This document shows positions 6,850 to 8,125 of a stretch of 8,125 nucleotides of DNA, one piece after another. Below the pieces are notes generated by a model that did no database searches, was not told the origin of the DNA, and saw only the letters and a list, made by a program, of their open reading frames with translations. Origin of the DNA: Alistipes sp. (GTDB taxonomy: Bacteria; Bacteroidota; Bacteroidia; Bacteroidales; Rikenellaceae); the NCBI GenBank assembly GCA_017380275.1, contig JAFOEH010000054.1, positions 1-8,125 on the forward strand, given 5' to 3'. The position numbers were made by a program, and so were the translations under genes. Numbering within the stretch: position 1 is the stretch's first letter; every line of letters begins with the position of its first letter.

Positions 6850-6850
6850 C
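6821..6850. repeat. perfect inverted repeat spanning the tRNA promoter
   Basis: GCAAAGGTA (6821-6829) and TACCTTTGC (6842-6850) are perfect 9-bp inverted arms around a 12-base, T-rich centre. The right arm is the -7 box of the tRNA promoter. Read on the other strand, the left arm is also TACCTTTG, so the dyad carries two back-to-back -7-like boxes. It may be a binding site, a divergent promoter pair, or chance symmetry of promoter elements. Confidence 0.6.
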
Positions 6851-6864
6851 ACCACGCAAAACGG

Positions 6865-6886
6865 ATAATAGGGCATAGCCCATTAT
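6865..6886 (+). other. hairpin in the tRNA-fMet 5' leader
   Basis: ATAAT (6865-6869) pairs with ATTAT (6882-6886) and GGGC (6871-6874) with GCCC (6878-6881), with one bulged A and a 3-nt loop. It would lie in the precursor leader nine bases before the mature 5' end and could influence RNase P processing. It is structure seen in sequence only. Confidence 0.45.
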
Positions 6887-6895
6887 AAGATACAT

Positions 6896-6968
6896 CGCGG
6901 GGTAGAGCAGTTGGCAGCTCGTCGGGCTCATAACCCGGAGGTCGGAGGTTCGAGTCCTCCCCCCGCTA
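6896..6968 (+). tRNA. initiator tRNA-fMet (anticodon CAU)
   Basis: A full cloverleaf can be drawn: acceptor CGCGGGG with CCCCGCT, D stem GAGC/GCTC, anticodon stem TCGGG/CCCGG with loop CTCATAA (anticodon CAT at 6929-6931), T stem GGAGG/CCTCC with loop TTCGAGT, and discriminator A at 6968. Two features mark it as the initiator rather than elongator Met or Ile2: no Watson-Crick pair at position 1-72 (C opposite T), and three consecutive G-C pairs at the base of the anticodon stem. The CCA end is not encoded (the bases after A are CTA), so it must be added after transcription. A strong promoter precedes it and a terminator follows. A recombinase gene on the other strand overlaps its 3' half. Confidence 0.96.
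6928..6968. other. probable attachment site (att core) at the tRNA-fMet 3' half
   Basis: The recombinase frame runs through the 3' half of the tRNA and stops (TGA, 6928-6930) at the anticodon. An element that integrates into a tRNA 3' end and restores it with its own copy leaves this arrangement. Only one junction is in the window, so the core length and the second site cannot be defined. Confidence 0.55.
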
Positions 6969-6974
6969 CTAAAG

Positions 6975-7004
6975 AGGACAAATCGCAAGATTCGTCCTTT
7001 TTTT
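6975..7004 (+). terminator. intrinsic terminator of tRNA-fMet
   Basis: AGGACAAATC (6975-6984) and GATTCGTCCT (6989-6998) pair in a 10-bp stem with one A-C mismatch around a GCAA tetraloop, followed by seven T (6998-7004). It starts seven bases after the tRNA and is well placed to end its transcript. On the minus strand the same bases encode part of the recombinase C-terminus. Confidence 0.85.
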
Positions 7005-8009
7005 GTGCGGTTTCATTTTTATAAGTATTTGATACACTGAGCATTAAATCAAAGAACAAATTTCCGAAGTCGGTTAGATAAGCCCTATTTTCTTTGTCCC
7101 ATCTAACCCCATTAGGAAAGACCATTTTTTGTATCTTTTGGCTGGTTTCAAAGTCGCCCATATTCCAATAACTGCTTAAATTACAAGCAATTCTGATTGC
7201 GTTCTCAATGTAAGATGCAAGGTTCGAGAGGTTCACCGAGATTTTTTCCAACTCCGCCTCTGTAGCGCGTTTTTCAGCCTCCAAATCGGCAATGGCATCG
7301 CTGTAAACATCTTCATCAACTTTGCCAATTGCGAAGTTCCTTTTAGCCGTCTTAATATGGGTATTGATAGTTGCCAGACGCTTCTTTACTGCATTGATGT
7401 CGTCTTCCTGCGTGTTCTCCTTCTCGGCAAACTTTTGCTTCAACACCTCAACCAGCGTTGGGATAAGTTCCATAGGCACATTGAAACGGTCGAGCAGTTC
7501 GGAATACTTTGCGTGTAGTTCTTTCGCCGATACATTGACCGAGCCATCCTTACCACTATATTTATAATAGTCCAGATTCTTCTTTTTGACCGTGTAGCCC
7601 GTCAGCATATGACCGTTGTAATAGATATGTCCTTTCAATGGGAATTGAGGGGTAATGGCGGATTGTTCATATCCGCCGTGATTACCGTCAAGAATTTGTT
7701 GCACCCTATCAAACAACGCCTCGGAAATTAATTTCTCCTGCTTGCCTTTGATAACATTGCCGTTGAGGAACTTATGCTCCAATCGCCCGCAATAGAACGG
7801 ATTTCGCAAACACTCTGATAGGCGTTGTTTCTTAATATCCAGCCCTCGCGCTCGTAAGCGTTCCACAATCTTTGCTTGGGTTATGTCGGGCTCGTTGGCA
7901 ATCCACTCCCAAGCATTTTTAAGTATGCGCCCATCGTCATTGATAGTTAGTTGGTGTTCTTTGTTCACCTTCTTCGAATTGTAGCCAACACTGCAAAATA
8001 ATTGATATG

Positions 8010-8083
8010 TTTGCAGGGAATGGGTTCCATCCCCTCCCGAGGATGTGCAAACAATACGGGCGAACAATGTTCGCCCCTACAAA
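8010..8083. repeat. 74-bp MITE-like repeat with terminal inverted repeats
   Basis: The ends TTTGCAGGG (8010-8018) and CCCTACAAA (8075-8083) are inverted copies matching at 8 of 9 bases. Inside are a perfect 9-bp palindrome with one central base, GGGCGAACA/TGTTCGCCC (8058-8076), and a second hairpin around GGGATGG/CCATTCCC. The element is G/C-rich between A/T-rich flanks. It resembles short GGGGCGAAC-type palindromic repeats I recall from many gut bacterial genomes. No clear target duplication is visible, and it encodes no protein of its own. Confidence 0.55.
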
Positions 8084-8125
8084 TAAAACCGCAGGTTTGA
8101 ACGGAGACGGAAGTTCAATCAAACA
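8084..8125. other. short unassigned stretch at the right edge
   Basis: These 42 bases lie beyond the repeat, where the N-terminal part of the recombinase would be expected if the repeat had simply inserted. They show no resolvase-like translation in any frame that I recognise, which suggests the flank is foreign to the recombinase gene. Confidence 0.4.

Larger units (their letters stand above)
6928..8067 (-). pseudogene. serine recombinase of an integrated element, N-terminal catalytic domain missing
   Basis: An open frame of 379 codons is seen, of which residues 28-379 (7986 down to 6928) look like the rear part of a large serine recombinase. It has a recombinase domain starting at GYNSKKVNKEHQ, with IVERLRARGLDIKKQRLSEC and LRNPFYCGRLEHKFLNGNVIKGKQ (Pfam Recombinase-type), a zinc-ribbon-like region at 143-178 in which the expected cysteines are absent, and a charged coiled coil at about 205-285. 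The usual N-terminal resolvase domain of about 150-200 residues with the nucleophilic serine is missing. Instead, residues 1-27 come from a 74-bp repeat and adjoining sequence, so the ATG at 8067 is probably not a real start. The last codons (GGGLEPPTSGL) are antisense to the tRNA. Without a catalytic domain it cannot recombine DNA by itself. It is the remnant of a mobile element. Confidence 0.8.

Noticed and set aside
6694..6888. Plus-strand open frame of 64 codons after the operon
   Set aside because: It overlaps the end of the HdrED-like gene in another frame and covers the tRNA promoter; no protein features.
6896..6968. Elongator tRNA-Met or tRNA-Ile2 with CAU anticodon
   Set aside because: The unpaired 1-72 position and three G-C pairs in the anticodon stem are initiator features.
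7937..8122. Minus-strand open frame of 61 codons across the repeat
   Set aside because: It runs through the MITE-like repeat and out of frame over recombinase codons; no homology is recognisable.
1..8125. CRISPR array, rRNA or riboswitch
   Set aside because: No regularly spaced direct repeats, rRNA-like blocks or long structured leaders were seen on either strand.

Overview
The window looks like chromosomal DNA of a member of the Bacteroidota, most likely a gut Bacteroidales species; an Alistipes-like genus is only a guess. The reasons are two promoter-like sites with the TAnnTTTG -7 element of that phylum, start codons without a Shine-Dalgarno sequence, an initiator tRNA whose 3' CCA is not encoded, and a serine recombinase of a type common in these bacteria.

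Layout, left to right. Bases 1-353 hold the 3' part of a metallophosphatase gene resembling UDP-2,3-diacylglucosamine hydrolase (LpxH-type), cut short by an in-frame TAA directly after the GHxH metal motif. Next come thyA (356-1255) and folA (1267-1746), a normal folate/dTMP pair. Between folA and the next gene lies a compact element (1796-1829) that reads as an intrinsic terminator whose 5' arm also contains a -7 promoter box, ending exactly at the next start codon.

Bases 1830-6772 are one tight five-gene operon, all on the + strand, encoding an electron-transfer module built from heterodisulfide reductase (Hdr)-like parts: HdrC-like, HdrB-like and a short QmoA/HdrA-like flavoprotein, then a second small HdrC-like ferredoxin and a membrane protein fusing an HdrE/NarI-like cytochrome b domain to a complete HdrD-like domain. 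Together they offer a path between a soluble redox partner, an FAD protein, a chain of [4Fe-4S] and cysteine-rich (CCG) clusters, and the membrane quinone pool. Bacteroidota are not known to make coenzymes M and B, so the real substrate is unknown. This operon is the main candidate for an undescribed system here.

Bases 6773-6895 are a leader region with a strong Bacteroidota promoter set in a perfect inverted repeat, followed by the initiator tRNA-fMet gene (6896-6968) and its terminator (6975-7004). On the opposite strand, a serine recombinase gene remnant (homology 6928-7986) runs into the tRNA, so that its last codons are antisense to the tRNA and its stop codon shares two bases with the anticodon. 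This is the signature of a mobile element integrated at the tRNA 3' end. The recombinase has lost its N-terminal catalytic domain, and a 74-bp MITE-like repeat (8010-8083) with imperfect terminal inverted repeats lies beside the break. The region from about 7000 on is visibly more AT-rich than the operon, consistent with acquisition by transfer.
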